Part shown: positions 33,002 to 42,050 of the stretch, piece by piece
Layout of the letters: each line of letters begins with the position of its first letter
Position numbering within the stretch: the first letter of the stretch is position 1
From: Clostridium hydrogeniformans DSM 21757
Lineage (GTDB): Bacteria > Bacillota > Clostridia > Clostridiales > Clostridiaceae
Direction of reading: 5' to 3'
DNA length: 57,693 nucleotides
NCBI RefSeq assembly: GCF_000686705.1
Contig: NZ_JMLJ01000019.1
Span: forward strand, 1-57,693
Notes under the pieces: model-generated
Database searches by the model: none
Told to the model about the DNA's origin: nothing
The model's input: only the letters and a program-made list of their open reading frames with translations
Program-made: the position numbers and the translations under genes

Positions 33002-33619
33002 ATGCTAAATGGATTTACTAATATGCTTATAACAAAAGATTTAACCAAGGACATTAAAAAATCTCTTGAGGATTTAGCTAAAAAAACAGTATGCATAGGT
33101 ATTCCAGAGGAAGAGAACACCATGCATGATAAGATAGCCAATGCAGAATTACTATATATCCATACCCATGGAGTAAGAGATGTAACAATGAGAAGAGCTA
33201 TGCAACATGATTTAGATAGTGGTACTCCTTATAGTAAAGTCCATGAAATGTATGTACATGAAAATGGATCTCCACTTTGGCATAGTCCACCTAGACCAGT
33301 TCTTGAGCCTGCTATGGATAATAGCAAAGAGGAAATATCTGAACAGATGAAAGAGGCAATTATGGCTGCTCTGGATGGAAATAATCCAAGTGTTGAATTA
33401 CAAAAGGCAGGAGCACTTGGAGAAAGGGCAGCTAAAGACTGGTTTACTAATCCTGATAATAATTGGCCTCCAAATAGTGAAGTAACAATCAAAGGTAGTA
33501 AAAAGGATAAGAACGGTAAGAAGTTTATAAAAGGAAAAGGTTCAGATAGGCCACTAATAGATACAGGAGCATTGAGGAAAAGTATAATTTATGTGATTAA
33601 AGAAGGGGATAAGGAATGA
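33002..33619 (+). CDS. Neck/head-tail connector protein (gp10-like)
   Basis: 205 residues: DLAKKTVCIGIPEEENTMHD, AELLYIHTHG and HSPPRPVLEPAMDNSKEEI; the last segment (PxRPVLxPA) is typical of the HK97-gp10/head-closure group. The C-terminus has a substrate-like end (RPLIDTGALRKSIIYVIKEG) conserved in such proteins. Probably joins the head and tail. The next gene overlaps by four bases. Confidence 0.8.
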   Translation: MLNGFTNMLITKDLTKDIKKSLEDLAKKTVCIGIPEEENTMHDKIANAELLYIHTHGVRDVTMRRAMQHDLDSGTPYSKVHEMYVHENGSPLWHSPPRPVLEPAMDNSKEEISEQMKEAIMAALDGNNPSVELQKAGALGERAAKDWFTNPDNNWPPNSEVTIKGSKKDKNGKKFIKGKGSDRPLIDTGALRKSIIYVIKEGDKE

Positions 33620-33990
33620 TTAATGTATCTAGAGTAATAAATGATCCTAGATTATCACAAGGGTTTAGTATCTTTAGAAAGTCAGGAAAGTGGGATAAAG
33701 GTAGATTTGTACAAGAAGAGGCTAAAGTAAATATGTCCGGAGTAATAAGTGTAGCAAAGCCCAAAGACATAGAAATGATTCCAGAAGGTGATAGAGTAGG
33801 TGGGGAATTAGCTATTTATAGTACACAAGAAATATTTACTACACGTAAGGGAGATATATCTAAAGAAAAGGATTCAGGTACTTCTGATGAATTACTATGG
33901 CATGGTGAAAGATATAAAATATACTCCGTAAGTCCGTATAGGGATTACGGATACTATAAAGCTATAGCTATGAGAAAGGCTAGTTGTTAA
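33616..33990 (+). CDS. Neck or tail-completion protein (124 aa)
   Basis: 124 residues: DPRLSQGFSIFRKSGKWDKG, then IPEGDRVGGELAIYSTQEIF and WHGERYKIYSVSPYRDYGYY. Small beta barrel-like protein in the position of a head-closure or tail-completion protein in this class of myophages. No close family name offered. ATGA overlap with the previous gene. Confidence 0.75.
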   Translation: MINVSRVINDPRLSQGFSIFRKSGKWDKGRFVQEEAKVNMSGVISVAKPKDIEMIPEGDRVGGELAIYSTQEIFTTRKGDISKEKDSGTSDELLWHGERYKIYSVSPYRDYGYYKAIAMRKASC

Positions 33991-33991
33991 T

Positions 33992-34546
33992 ATGGCAGAC
34001 CAAGTTTTAAGACTTAAGGAAATAGAAGACTTTTTTTATTTAATTACATGCCAGATGTTAGATATAGATCTAGAGAAAGAAGAAAATCAAAGCAAGGTTA
34101 GGATTGCATGGCCAACGGATGGAGCCCCAGCATGGTCCATAAATGAAGATGTAGCTTATCTAAGAATTACACCAGTAGATGATAAAATGGCTAGACAACA
34201 AAATATTATATATAATCCACATGAACAGGACAAAGCTTATGCTAAAAAGCAAACAGTATATACAAGAGTTCATAAAGTTAATTGGACTTTATATGGTCCA
34301 AATAGCTATGATAATGCAGATGTAATAAGACATATGATTTTTGATTATGATTATATGAAAAAATTCAAAGTTAAGAACTTATTTCTTATAACAGATGTAC
34401 CAATGCCTACAAGATTGCCAGAATATTATAATGGCCAATGGTGGGAAAGAACAGATTTTTCTGCTACTTTTAACGAAGCTGTAATTAGGGAGACTAAAGT
34501 ACCTTATATTACTGGTACAGAAATAAAAACTATTCATAATAGATAA
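33992..34546 (+). CDS. Neck terminator protein, LIC_12616/gp12-like
   Basis: 184 residues: IEDFFYLITCQMLDIDLEKE, RIAWPTDGAPAWSINEDVAY, VHKVNWTLYGPNSYDNADVI, WWERTDFSATFNEAVIRET. The Trp/Tyr-rich pattern fits the LIC_12616 phage neck-terminator family that caps the tail tube. It lies immediately before the sheath gene, as expected. Confidence 0.83.
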   Translation: MADQVLRLKEIEDFFYLITCQMLDIDLEKEENQSKVRIAWPTDGAPAWSINEDVAYLRITPVDDKMARQQNIIYNPHEQDKAYAKKQTVYTRVHKVNWTLYGPNSYDNADVIRHMIFDYDYMKKFKVKNLFLITDVPMPTRLPEYYNGQWWERTDFSATFNEAVIRETKVPYITGTEIKTIHNR

Positions 34547-34561
34547 AAAGGAGGAGAGACA

Positions 34562-35668
34562 ATGACATTACCATTAAGTGATGCAGTAGACGTATCCGTA
34601 AGTGTAGGTCCGGTTAGTTCTGTTAGGACTAATTTTAATTTAGCGATTATAGTTGGATCATCTAAAATTATAAAACTTCCTGATAGAGTAAAAACATATT
34701 CTAAAATGGGAGATATGACTGCGGATGGATGGACAGGAACTGAGCCAGAATATTTAGCAGCTCAATTATATTTTTCTCAAACACCAAAGCCAACAAAGAT
34801 TGCGGTAGGAGTTTGGGATAAGGAAAAGGGAGAGACTGCTGTACAAGCAATGACTGCCTGTAGAGAAGATAATTCCGAATGGTACTTAGGATATGTTTGT
34901 GGTGTTACTAAAAGTGAAATTATAGAAATAGCTAAGTATATGGATTCTGCTACTCCAGCTAGCATCTATTTTTATACAACTAGTGATAGTGATGTATTAG
35001 AGAATAAGAAGGGAAATGTAGCAGAAACATTAAATAAATCTGGAGTTCATAGAACTTTAGGACAATTTTCTACTACAGAAGATGCAATAATGGCTATAGC
35101 AGGATATGCTATGGGAGCCAATACACAAACAGCTGGTTCTGCCTATACACTTAAATATAAACAAGAAACAGGGGTAGAGCCTGAAAACTTAACAAGTACA
35201 CAAGTAACAATATTAAAGAATAATAATTGTAATGTTTATATAAATAGGGGATCAGTTTATAACTTGTTTGAGAATGGTGTAATGGCAGATGGAACACCAT
35301 TTGATGAGATTTTAAATTTAGATATATTAACAAATAATATTCAATCTGCAGTTATAAATGCACTACAAACATCATCTAAAATACCACAAACTGACCATGG
35401 GATTGATAATTTACTAAATCATATTACAGCACCATTAGAAAAGGCAAGGAATATAGGTTTTATAGCTCCTGGTATATGGAACACTGCAAGTATTTTAAGT
35501 GTTAAGACAGGAGATACATTATCTAGAGGATATATGATTTTAGCAGATAGTATAGATGAGCAATCTCAAGTTGATAGAGAAGCTAGGAAGTCTCCACCAA
35601 TATATGTATTGGTTAAGCTTGCAGGATCTATAGAGTTTGTATCTATAAAACTATTTATAAATAGATAG
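34562..35668 (+). CDS. Contractile tail sheath protein, DUF3383 type
   Basis: 368 residues. N-terminus LPLSDAVDVSVSVGPVSSVR with AIIVGSSKIIKLPDRVKTYS, and SEPEYLAAQLYFSQTPKPTK (T-E-P-E-Y-L-A-A) pattern of DUF3383; middle has AIMAIAGYAMGANTQTAGSA; C-terminus YVLVKLAGSIEFVSIKLFI. These proteins form the contractile sheath in this group of myophages. RBS AAGGAGGAG. Confidence 0.9.
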   Translation: MTLPLSDAVDVSVSVGPVSSVRTNFNLAIIVGSSKIIKLPDRVKTYSKMGDMTADGWTGTEPEYLAAQLYFSQTPKPTKIAVGVWDKEKGETAVQAMTACREDNSEWYLGYVCGVTKSEIIEIAKYMDSATPASIYFYTTSDSDVLENKKGNVAETLNKSGVHRTLGQFSTTEDAIMAIAGYAMGANTQTAGSAYTLKYKQETGVEPENLTSTQVTILKNNNCNVYINRGSVYNLFENGVMADGTPFDEILNLDILTNNIQSAVINALQTSSKIPQTDHGIDNLLNHITAPLEKARNIGFIAPGIWNTASILSVKTGDTLSRGYMILADSIDEQSQVDREARKSPPIYVLVKLAGSIEFVSIKLFINR

Positions 35669-35679
35669 GAGGTAAAAGT

Positions 35680-36108
35680 ATGTATAGCACATATAGCTTT
35701 GAAGATGTAACATGTTCATTTCAACATCCAGGTGTTGGAGCTTCTTCATCAACAGGAGCTGGTCTAGGTAGCATAGCAATAGCTATGGCTAATGATAAGA
35801 CTTCGCATGATGTTGCTGCAGATGGAACTGTGATGATATCTAAAATAGCAGGTAAGAATGGAACGCTAACAATAACAATGCAACAAACATCAGAGCTTCA
35901 TAAGTACTTACTACGTTGGTATAACTATGTAGAAATAGCGAACTCTAGCGAATTTGCTAAGATGGCTATAACTGTTAAATCTAATAATTTAGGAGATATA
36001 ACTACATGTACAGGAGTTACACCACAGAAATTAGCAGATAGACCATATCAATCACAAGGACAACAGGTAACATGGAACTTAATGTCTGCAGAAATAACAC
36101 AGAGCTAG
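35680..36108 (+). CDS. Tail tube protein, DUF3277 type
   Basis: 142 residues: MYSTYSFEDVTCSFQHPGVG, then MANDKTSHDVAADGTVMISK, GKNGTLTITMQQTSELHKYL and VTWNLMSAEITQS. Compact beta-rich tube subunit. It directly follows the sheath with RBS TAGGAGG. Confidence 0.92.
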   Translation: MYSTYSFEDVTCSFQHPGVGASSSTGAGLGSIAIAMANDKTSHDVAADGTVMISKIAGKNGTLTITMQQTSELHKYLLRWYNYVEIANSSEFAKMAITVKSNNLGDITTCTGVTPQKLADRPYQSQGQQVTWNLMSAEITQS

Positions 36109-36119
36109 GAGGGAATTAA

Positions 36120-36581
36120 ATGGATATGCCAGTTTTATTTAAAGATATAGAGGTAGAAGGACGTAACTTTAGATTAAATAAAATGGATGCTAGAACAGGA
36201 TCATTTATGCTATTTAAGTTAGTAAAAATAATAACACCTATATTTAAGAATTTAAAAGTTGATAATATAGAAGACATAAGCTTAGATGATATTAATCTTA
36301 CAGAGGTAATGTCATCTATTTTTTCTTTACCAGAAGATGAATTTAGATATATACAAGATAACTGTTTAAAAGTTGTAGAGGAAGTATTACCCGCAGGGCC
36401 AGCAATAGTTTTAGATAAGCATGGAAGTTATGGTGTATTGGGCATTGAATTTAATACAGGACTATTAATGAACCTAACAATACAATCCTTAATTTTTAAT
36501 GTATCAGGTTTTTTCGCAGGAAGCCCCTTGAGTTCAATAGCCAAGGGGTTGAATATCTCCCAGCTGAATTTAAAAATATAG
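36120..36581 (+). CDS. Tail assembly chaperone, short form
   Basis: 153 residues in the zero frame: DMPVLFKDIEVEGRNFRLNK, MDARTGSFMLFKLVKIITPI, LPEDEFRYIQDNCLKVVEEV, LLMNLTIQSLIFNVSGFF. The position between the tube and tape measure genes is the place of the gpG-like chaperone. A slippery TTTTTTC at 36509-36515 lets some ribosomes enter the -1 frame and make the longer form. It binds the tape measure protein during tail assembly. Confidence 0.88.
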   Translation: MDMPVLFKDIEVEGRNFRLNKMDARTGSFMLFKLVKIITPIFKNLKVDNIEDISLDDINLTEVMSSIFSLPEDEFRYIQDNCLKVVEEVLPAGPAIVLDKHGSYGVLGIEFNTGLLMNLTIQSLIFNVSGFFAGSPLSSIAKGLNISQLNLKI

Positions 36582-36745
36582 ATGCCTATTTATATGCTCC
36601 TGTTATCGCTGGCATGTGGAAACAACACGAAGTCTGGGATGGGACTTATACATTGGATGATTTATTAGATGTACACGAAATGATGGCAGTGAAGTCAGAA
36701 AATGAACGCAGGGCATATGAAGCTTCTCAAAGGGAGGTGATGTAA
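36509..36745 (+). CDS. -1 frame extension of the tail assembly chaperone (long form)
   Basis: The -1 frame is open from 36500 and encodes FNSQGVEYLPAEFKNIDAYL, then APVIAGMWKQHEVWDGTYTL and DDLLDVHEMMAVKSENERRA. It has no start of its own. T-TTT-TTC (36509-36515) in the zero frame is a classic X-XXY-YYZ slippery site at the right place. The full -1 fusion would be about 208 residues from 36120 to 36745. The arrangement mirrors lambda G/GT. Confidence 0.85.
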   Translation, partial: FFRRKPLEFNSQGVEYLPAEFKNIDAYLYAPVIAGMWKQHEVWDGTYTLDDLLDVHEMMAVKSENERRAYEASQREVM

Positions 36746-38317
36746 CTGGCACTAGATCTTATAAAAAGTTATCTTATAGGCATAGGGTTTGATGTAGATT
36801 CTAACTCAGCAAAAAAAGCAGAAAGCTCTATAGAGCAAACAGAAGAAAAAATTAAGAAATTTAATGAGAATAGTAAGAAAGGTTTTTCAGAGAGCAATGA
36901 AGCAATGAAAGGCCTTTTTTCATTATTTGGCTCATCTAGTTCTTTGGGAAAGTTATTCCCAGAGTTACAAAAGCCTTTTAATGGATTAATTAAAGATATA
37001 AAAGTAGTAAAAAAATTATATGAAGACTTGAAAAGCACAGGTCAAGGGGCAGATTCAAAAGGTAATCTAAATAATTCTAAGGAAAAATCTATTGATGGTT
37101 TTAAAGAGTTAGAGAAGTCATCAGAAAGTTTAAAAATTAATGGTGGTAAGTTCCTATCAGATTTTTCTTTTAAAAGTGTAGGTTCTTTTTTAGCCATTGT
37201 AGCAGTAATAACCGCAGTAATAGCTTTAACGAAAAAATTACTTGGTTCACTAGCAAATATGGCAAAACAAGATATAGAACATGAAAAGTTATCTAGGCAG
37301 TTATGGACAACTAAGGAAAATGCTAAGGATATAGATAGTGCTTTAAAAACACTAGGGGCAACTATGGAAGACCTTTGGTTAAGTCCAACTCTTTTAAAGC
37401 AATTTAACCAATTAAGAAAAGATTCTCAAAGCTTAAGATTACCTCCGGAGTTTCAGAACAATATAAAAGTTATACAAGGGATAGGATTAGAATTTAAAAG
37501 ACTAAAACAACTAGGTTCTTTAGCTATGCAATGGATAGGTCATTATATTTTAAAGTATATTGCTGGGCCACTTGCAGAGTTTAGAAAGAAATTTAGTAAC
37601 TTTAATAATAAATTTATAAAAGTAATTCCAGCTATAGCTAAGGTAATAGGTTCAGCTATAGGTATTATACTAAGAATATTATTATTAATATTTAAGTTGC
37701 TATCTCCAATATTTATAATAATATCTAAAATAGTTGGTTTTATAATAGGTCTTGTTGATAAGATACCAGCACCACTAAAAAATATATTAAAAATAATAGG
37801 AGCTATAGCAGCTTTAATAATGGCAGGTCCAGTTGGAGCGATAATATTTGTCCTAGGTCTTTTAGATGATCTATTTACTTTCTTAAGAGGTGGAAAATCT
37901 ATAATAGGAAGTGTCTTTGGGTTCTTTAAAGATATAGGAAGTAGTGCTATAGATGCTTTAGGGAATAAGTTAGAAGGCTTTAAAGAGAAGTTTAAAAAGG
38001 CTATGGAAGGTATAAAAGACAAAATTAAAGGAGTTTTTGGAAAAATAAAAGACTTTTTTAATGGGGAAGAAACTGAAACAGATATACAATCTAAAATTGA
38101 TGTTTACCATAGGGATATAGAAGGTAATAGGTCTACTCCACCAAGTTACACAAGTAGTAGCAATACAGCTAACAATGAGACGACAACTAACAGCAATAAT
38201 AGAATTACTAATACTAATACAATACAGATTTATGGCAATGATTCTAATTCTAATGCTAATGCAGTAGATAGAAAGTTAAGAGGGATAAATACAAGGAGCC
38301 TACAGGGGGTGTACTAA
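36746..38317 (+). CDS. Tail tape measure protein, probable CTG start
   Basis: The frame begins directly after the chaperone TAA (36743-36745). The only start within reach of AGGGAGGTGATG is CTG at 36746; the first in-frame ATG is at 36905 and would drop a plausible N-terminus (ALDLIKSYLIGIGFDVDSNS). The 523-residue product has coiled coils (about 25-45, 85-120) and hydrophobic segments (about 130-165 and 280-350), with a small Ser/Asn-rich linker near 455-490. It sets tail length and forms the channel at DNA entry. Confidence 0.85.
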   Translation: MALDLIKSYLIGIGFDVDSNSAKKAESSIEQTEEKIKKFNENSKKGFSESNEAMKGLFSLFGSSSSLGKLFPELQKPFNGLIKDIKVVKKLYEDLKSTGQGADSKGNLNNSKEKSIDGFKELEKSSESLKINGGKFLSDFSFKSVGSFLAIVAVITAVIALTKKLLGSLANMAKQDIEHEKLSRQLWTTKENAKDIDSALKTLGATMEDLWLSPTLLKQFNQLRKDSQSLRLPPEFQNNIKVIQGIGLEFKRLKQLGSLAMQWIGHYILKYIAGPLAEFRKKFSNFNNKFIKVIPAIAKVIGSAIGIILRILLLIFKLLSPIFIIISKIVGFIIGLVDKIPAPLKNILKIIGAIAALIMAGPVGAIIFVLGLLDDLFTFLRGGKSIIGSVFGFFKDIGSSAIDALGNKLEGFKEKFKKAMEGIKDKIKGVFGKIKDFFNGEETETDIQSKIDVYHRDIEGNRSTPPSYTSSSNTANNETTTNSNNRITNTNTIQIYGNDSNSNANAVDRKLRGINTRSLQGVY

Positions 38318-38844
38318 TGGCAGAAGAGATAGTAAAGACTTATTTTGATACTGGAAAAGAAAAGCTAATTTTTGATGCTATTTTTAGTACCCAACATGAT
38401 ACTTCTTTAAATATTACAGAGCATCCAATACAAACAGGAGCAGACATAGCAGATCACGCCTACGAGGAAGCTTCTAGATTAAACTTTGATATTGGTATGA
38501 GTGATGTAATGGAGAGTTACTTTAGTGGACAGTTTCATGACAACACTTCTAGATCTGTTAGTGCCTATAAGAAGTTAAGAGAACTGCAAAAACAAAGAGT
38601 ACCTATAACAGTAGTAACTAGGCTTGGAACTTATAATAATATGATGGTGGAGACAATAAGTACAACAGATGATAATAAGACTACTTATGGGTTAAGAGCT
38701 ACAGTAACATTAAAACAAATATTTGTAGTAAGTGTTACTACTGTTAAGGTATCTCAGAGACCACAAAAATCTAACCAAACCAATGAAGGAGACCAAAAAG
38801 TTATTAAAGCTGATGAAGGTTTCCTTTTTAGTCTTTTTAAATAA
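38317..38844 (+). CDS. Baseplate/distal tail-like protein
   Basis: 175 residues: KLIFDAIFSTQHDTSLNITE, HPIQTGADIADHAYEEASRL, NFDIGMSDVMESYFSGQF, QRVPITVVTRLGTYNNMMVE. The H-P-(I/V)-x-x-G-x-x-I-x-D-H pattern is typical of Dit-like N-terminal baseplate proteins that also resemble LysM-adjacent hub components. One-base overlap (TAATG) with the tape measure gene. Confidence 0.82.
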   Translation: MAEEIVKTYFDTGKEKLIFDAIFSTQHDTSLNITEHPIQTGADIADHAYEEASRLNFDIGMSDVMESYFSGQFHDNTSRSVSAYKKLRELQKQRVPITVVTRLGTYNNMMVETISTTDDNKTTYGLRATVTLKQIFVVSVTTVKVSQRPQKSNQTNEGDQKVIKADEGFLFSLFK

Positions 38845-38856
38845 AGGAGGTTTAGC

Positions 38857-39180
38857 ATGTATATAGTACCTTTAACACCAAGTCCAAACCAAACTTTTAC
38901 AAGTACTATCCCTATAGATGGAAAGAAAATTAAACTGTATTTCTTTCTAAGATATAATACAGAACAAAAGTGTTGGCAAATGGACTTGTCAGATTCAGAA
39001 AAAGCTCCTTTAATAAACTCTATACCCTTAATAGGATCCCTTAATATTTTAGAGCAATATAGCTATTTAAAGATTGGTTCAGCCTATATTGTAAAATTAA
39101 ATCCTAATATAGATAGTGATAGACCAAATGAACATAATCTAGGTAAAGAGTTCATTCTAGTTTGGGGTGATACTCAATGA
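38857..39180 (+). CDS. Baseplate plug-like protein (DUF6983 type)
   Basis: 107 residues: YIVPLTPSPNQTFTSTIPID, KIKLYFFLRYNTEQKCWQMD, SLNILEQYSYLKIGSAYIVK, NLGKEFILVWGDTQ. This small beta protein occurs between the Dit-like and hub genes in this class of tails. RBS AAAGGAGG. Overlaps the hub gene by four bases. Confidence 0.82.
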   Translation: MYIVPLTPSPNQTFTSTIPIDGKKIKLYFFLRYNTEQKCWQMDLSDSEKAPLINSIPLIGSLNILEQYSYLKIGSAYIVKLNPNIDSDRPNEHNLGKEFILVWGDTQ

Positions 39181-41126
39181 GTAAAGACTTTATTAATAAA
39201 ATAGTTCCTGGGGCTAAGAAGACTTTTGAAAAGTATGGTGTGTTTCCAAGTATAACAATAGCACAAGCTATCTTAGAATCAGGATGGGGAAAATCTAAAT
39301 TATCAAAAACTGATAATAATTTGTTTGGAATTAAGTTTCCTGGAGCACATGATCCATCCTTAAGAATATCTAGGGGAACTTGGGCCACTGATGATGGTGG
39401 ATATTATGTCCATTATCAAAGTTGGGGTGACAGTATAATAGACCATGGATATTTTCTTAAAAACAATGAAAGATATACAAGACATGGAGTTTTTAGAGCC
39501 AAGACACCACTAGAACAAATAACCGCAATAAAAGCAGCAGGATACGCTGGTAATCCAAACTATGTGAAGGAAGTTACTAGCGTTATGAATGATAATAATC
39601 TTACTCAGTATGATAGTGGGACTTATACAGGGGGAGAAAGTGGAGAGAGTGCAAATAATCAACCAGGAATGACTGTAGAATCTACTAATTATCAAGTTAT
39701 TAAAGGCAGTGAAAAAGAAGGAGACATACTTTTTGGTAGAAGATATAGAATAACCGTTTCAGATTCAAAAGGAAATGCAATAGATGTCTCACAATTGCAT
39801 TGCACCTTCAACATAACCAAAACAATACAAATGGAACCTAATACGTCAGAGATAACAATATATAACCTTAATGCTCAAACAGAGAATACAATAATGATTA
39901 GTGGTGTTAGGGTAACAATAGAGGCGGGATATGAGGGGATTCAATTCGGTCTTATTTTTGATGGTGACATATTGCAGACCATTAGAGAAAAAGAAGGATC
40001 AACAACATATAAACTTACTATAATCGCCTTAGATTCAGATAGGGCGATTAATTTTGATATAGCTAACTTTTCTATAACAAGAGGTCAAACAGCAAGAAGC
40101 ATGGTAGACCATATAGTAAGTAAAGCCCAAAATCCTATATCCTTAGGAAGTATATCAAACCAATTAAGTGGACAAACACTTACCAGAGGAAAAGTATTCT
40201 TTGGAAAGTCTAGTGACTATTTAAGGCAGATTGCTAAGAGTAATAATATGCAGTATTACATGGATAATGGTACTTTAAACCTTATAAATATGGATGATTT
40301 ACCAGAGGGAGAAATATTTGAGTTGAGTCCTAAAAGTGGACTTATAGGAACACCAGAACAAACAGACTATGGAATATCTGGGCAGTGCTTATTAAATCCA
40401 CAGATAAAGTTAAATAGTCTTATACATGTAGACAATAGTTTAGTAAGGGCTAAAAGAATAGATTTAAATGGTTCTAATTCTGTTCCAGGGGTAGGAGGAA
40501 CTACAAGTAATAGTGTAAGAGATAAGATTATAGCAGAAGCAAAACAAATCTGTGATGATCCTAATGTAGAATATAGTCAACCGTACAGAGGTCAAACCAT
40601 TAACGGAATTAAGTACTATGATTGTTCTCTATTTGTTAAGCATTGTTACGAAGTAGCTGGACTTGAAATGGTTGATATAACTTACCCACAATATAAGTTA
40701 GTAGCCAGTAGCGGTAAATTTATACCACAATCTGAGGCACTACCAGGAGATATAGTATTTTGGGGTAAAGGAGATGCATGCCATCACGTAGCTATTTATG
40801 CTGGAGATGGATATTGCTATGCTGCTAGAGGAAGAGATGGCAAGGCACCAAAAGACCAAGTTGCATACCATGCCCTTTATGGAGTAACAGAGTTTGGAAG
40901 ACCTAAATGTATGATAGATGTAGATAAAGGTATATTGCCTAGTGCTAATAGTTCTAATAATACTAATAGTGATGTTCCGCAAGTACTATTTAGGTCCTTA
41001 GATAAGGATGGTATATACAGAGTAATAAAATTAGAGTATTCAGGAGATACCAGGGGCAATGATTGGTATGTAAAGTTTGAAACCATAGACCAACTTGGTG
41101 GAATGATTCCAGCAGTAGCAAGGTAG
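39177..41126 (+). CDS. Baseplate hub with glucosaminidase and NlpC/P60 domains
   Basis: 649 residues. Residues 1-145: glucosaminidase-type hydrolase (SITIAQAILESGWGKSKLSK with likely catalytic E34, then DNNLFGIKFPG). Residues about 180-425: phage hub domain of gp27/gp41 type (YRITVSDSKGNAIDVSQLHC, then QTARSMVDHIV). Residues about 445-570: NlpC/P60 endopeptidase (KYYDCSLFVKHCYEVAGLEM with C483, and DACHHVAIYAGDG with H536/H537). Residues 600-649 return to a hub-like end. One protein thus carries both glycan- and peptide-cutting activities at the tail tip. Confidence 0.92.
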   Translation: MSKDFINKIVPGAKKTFEKYGVFPSITIAQAILESGWGKSKLSKTDNNLFGIKFPGAHDPSLRISRGTWATDDGGYYVHYQSWGDSIIDHGYFLKNNERYTRHGVFRAKTPLEQITAIKAAGYAGNPNYVKEVTSVMNDNNLTQYDSGTYTGGESGESANNQPGMTVESTNYQVIKGSEKEGDILFGRRYRITVSDSKGNAIDVSQLHCTFNITKTIQMEPNTSEITIYNLNAQTENTIMISGVRVTIEAGYEGIQFGLIFDGDILQTIREKEGSTTYKLTIIALDSDRAINFDIANFSITRGQTARSMVDHIVSKAQNPISLGSISNQLSGQTLTRGKVFFGKSSDYLRQIAKSNNMQYYMDNGTLNLINMDDLPEGEIFELSPKSGLIGTPEQTDYGISGQCLLNPQIKLNSLIHVDNSLVRAKRIDLNGSNSVPGVGGTTSNSVRDKIIAEAKQICDDPNVEYSQPYRGQTINGIKYYDCSLFVKHCYEVAGLEMVDITYPQYKLVASSGKFIPQSEALPGDIVFWGKGDACHHVAIYAGDGYCYAARGRDGKAPKDQVAYHALYGVTEFGRPKCMIDVDKGILPSANSSNNTNSDVPQVLFRSLDKDGIYRVIKLEYSGDTRGNDWYVKFETIDQLGGMIPAVAR

Positions 41127-41690
41127 GTGATAGAAATAAGAATTTTAAATGAAATTATAGGTTCAGATCAAGGTATGCTTAGAAGTATGGGTGATGGATG
41201 GAAGAATGTATTAAGGGTTGCGTGTCCAGGAATAATACAAAGCTTTAATTCTGATGAGCAGACAGTAACAGTTCAACTGGCATTAAGGGAGCTTATCTCT
41301 AAAGAAGATTTAAACCAGGAGTGGGTAAACATACCTATATTGTTAGATGTACCTATTGTAATGCCTAGAGCTGGTAACTATTGTATGACATTTCCTATAA
41401 AACAAGGTGATGAATGCTTAGTTATATTTGCAGATATGTGTATAGATGCTTGGTTTTCCTATGGTGGAATACAAAACCAACTTGAAAGAAGAAGACACGA
41501 TCTATCGGACGGATTTGCAATATTAGGAGTCTGGTCTCAGCCTAATAAAATAAAAAACTATTCAACAAATTCATGTCAATTAAGAACTATAGATGGAAAG
41601 TCTTTTATAGAACTTAAACCAGGAGAAATTAATATAAATGCATCAAATGTCAGAGTTAATGGAAAGGATGTGTTAACTCATGAGGTATAG
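41127..41690 (+). CDS. Baseplate spike protein, Gp138 N-terminal type
   Basis: 187 residues from GTG directly after the hub stop; the start is uncertain because the ribosome site is weak. VACPGIIQSFNSDEQTVTVQ and WVNIPILLDVPIVMPRAGNY, then FPIKQGDECLVIFADMCIDA form the OB-fold Gp138 pattern; GFAILGVWSQPNKI and KSFIELKPGEININ end it. It forms the central membrane-piercing spike. Overlaps the gp25-like gene. Confidence 0.87.
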   Translation: MIEIRILNEIIGSDQGMLRSMGDGWKNVLRVACPGIIQSFNSDEQTVTVQLALRELISKEDLNQEWVNIPILLDVPIVMPRAGNYCMTFPIKQGDECLVIFADMCIDAWFSYGGIQNQLERRRHDLSDGFAILGVWSQPNKIKNYSTNSCQLRTIDGKSFIELKPGEININASNVRVNGKDVLTHEV

Positions 41691-42036
41691 AATGTTAGAT
41701 ATTAATGGAGATTATTCTTTTGGTAAAGGCCAGCAAAATATAACTTATGGCACTTATGCAGTAGCACAGGCTATAAAAACTAGGCTTTTATTACTAAAGG
41801 GTGAATGGTGGGAGAATGTAGAGGAAGGATTACCACTTTTTCAGAATATACTTGGACATTCAGGGGCACCAGACAATTTAGATTTAGTTGATAACTTAAT
41901 AAAGGAAAGAATAATAAAAACAAAAGATGTACTATCAATAAAGAACTTTGAAAGTAGCTTTGAAAATAGAGATTATTCTTTTAGTTGCAAAGTAGAAACA
42001 AGATATGGAGATGTAACATTATCCTTAGACTTTTAG
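41680..42036 (+). CDS. gp25-like baseplate wedge protein
   Basis: 118 residues: LDINGDYSFGKGQQNITYGT, YAVAQAIKTRLLLLKGEWWE, EEGLPLFQNILG and DVLSIKNFESSFENRDYSFS. This is the W/gp25 lysozyme-like wedge pattern. It overlaps the spike gene by 11 bases and precedes baseplate J. Confidence 0.88.
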   Translation: MRYRMLDINGDYSFGKGQQNITYGTYAVAQAIKTRLLLLKGEWWENVEEGLPLFQNILGHSGAPDNLDLVDNLIKERIIKTKDVLSIKNFESSFENRDYSFSCKVETRYGDVTLSLDF

Positions 42037-42050
42037 AAAGGAGGGCTTAT

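Noticed and set aside
37543-38022. Minus-strand open frame of 159 codons
   Set aside because: Shadow of the tape measure gene; hydrophobic Ile/Asn-rich frame with no ribosome site and against the operon.
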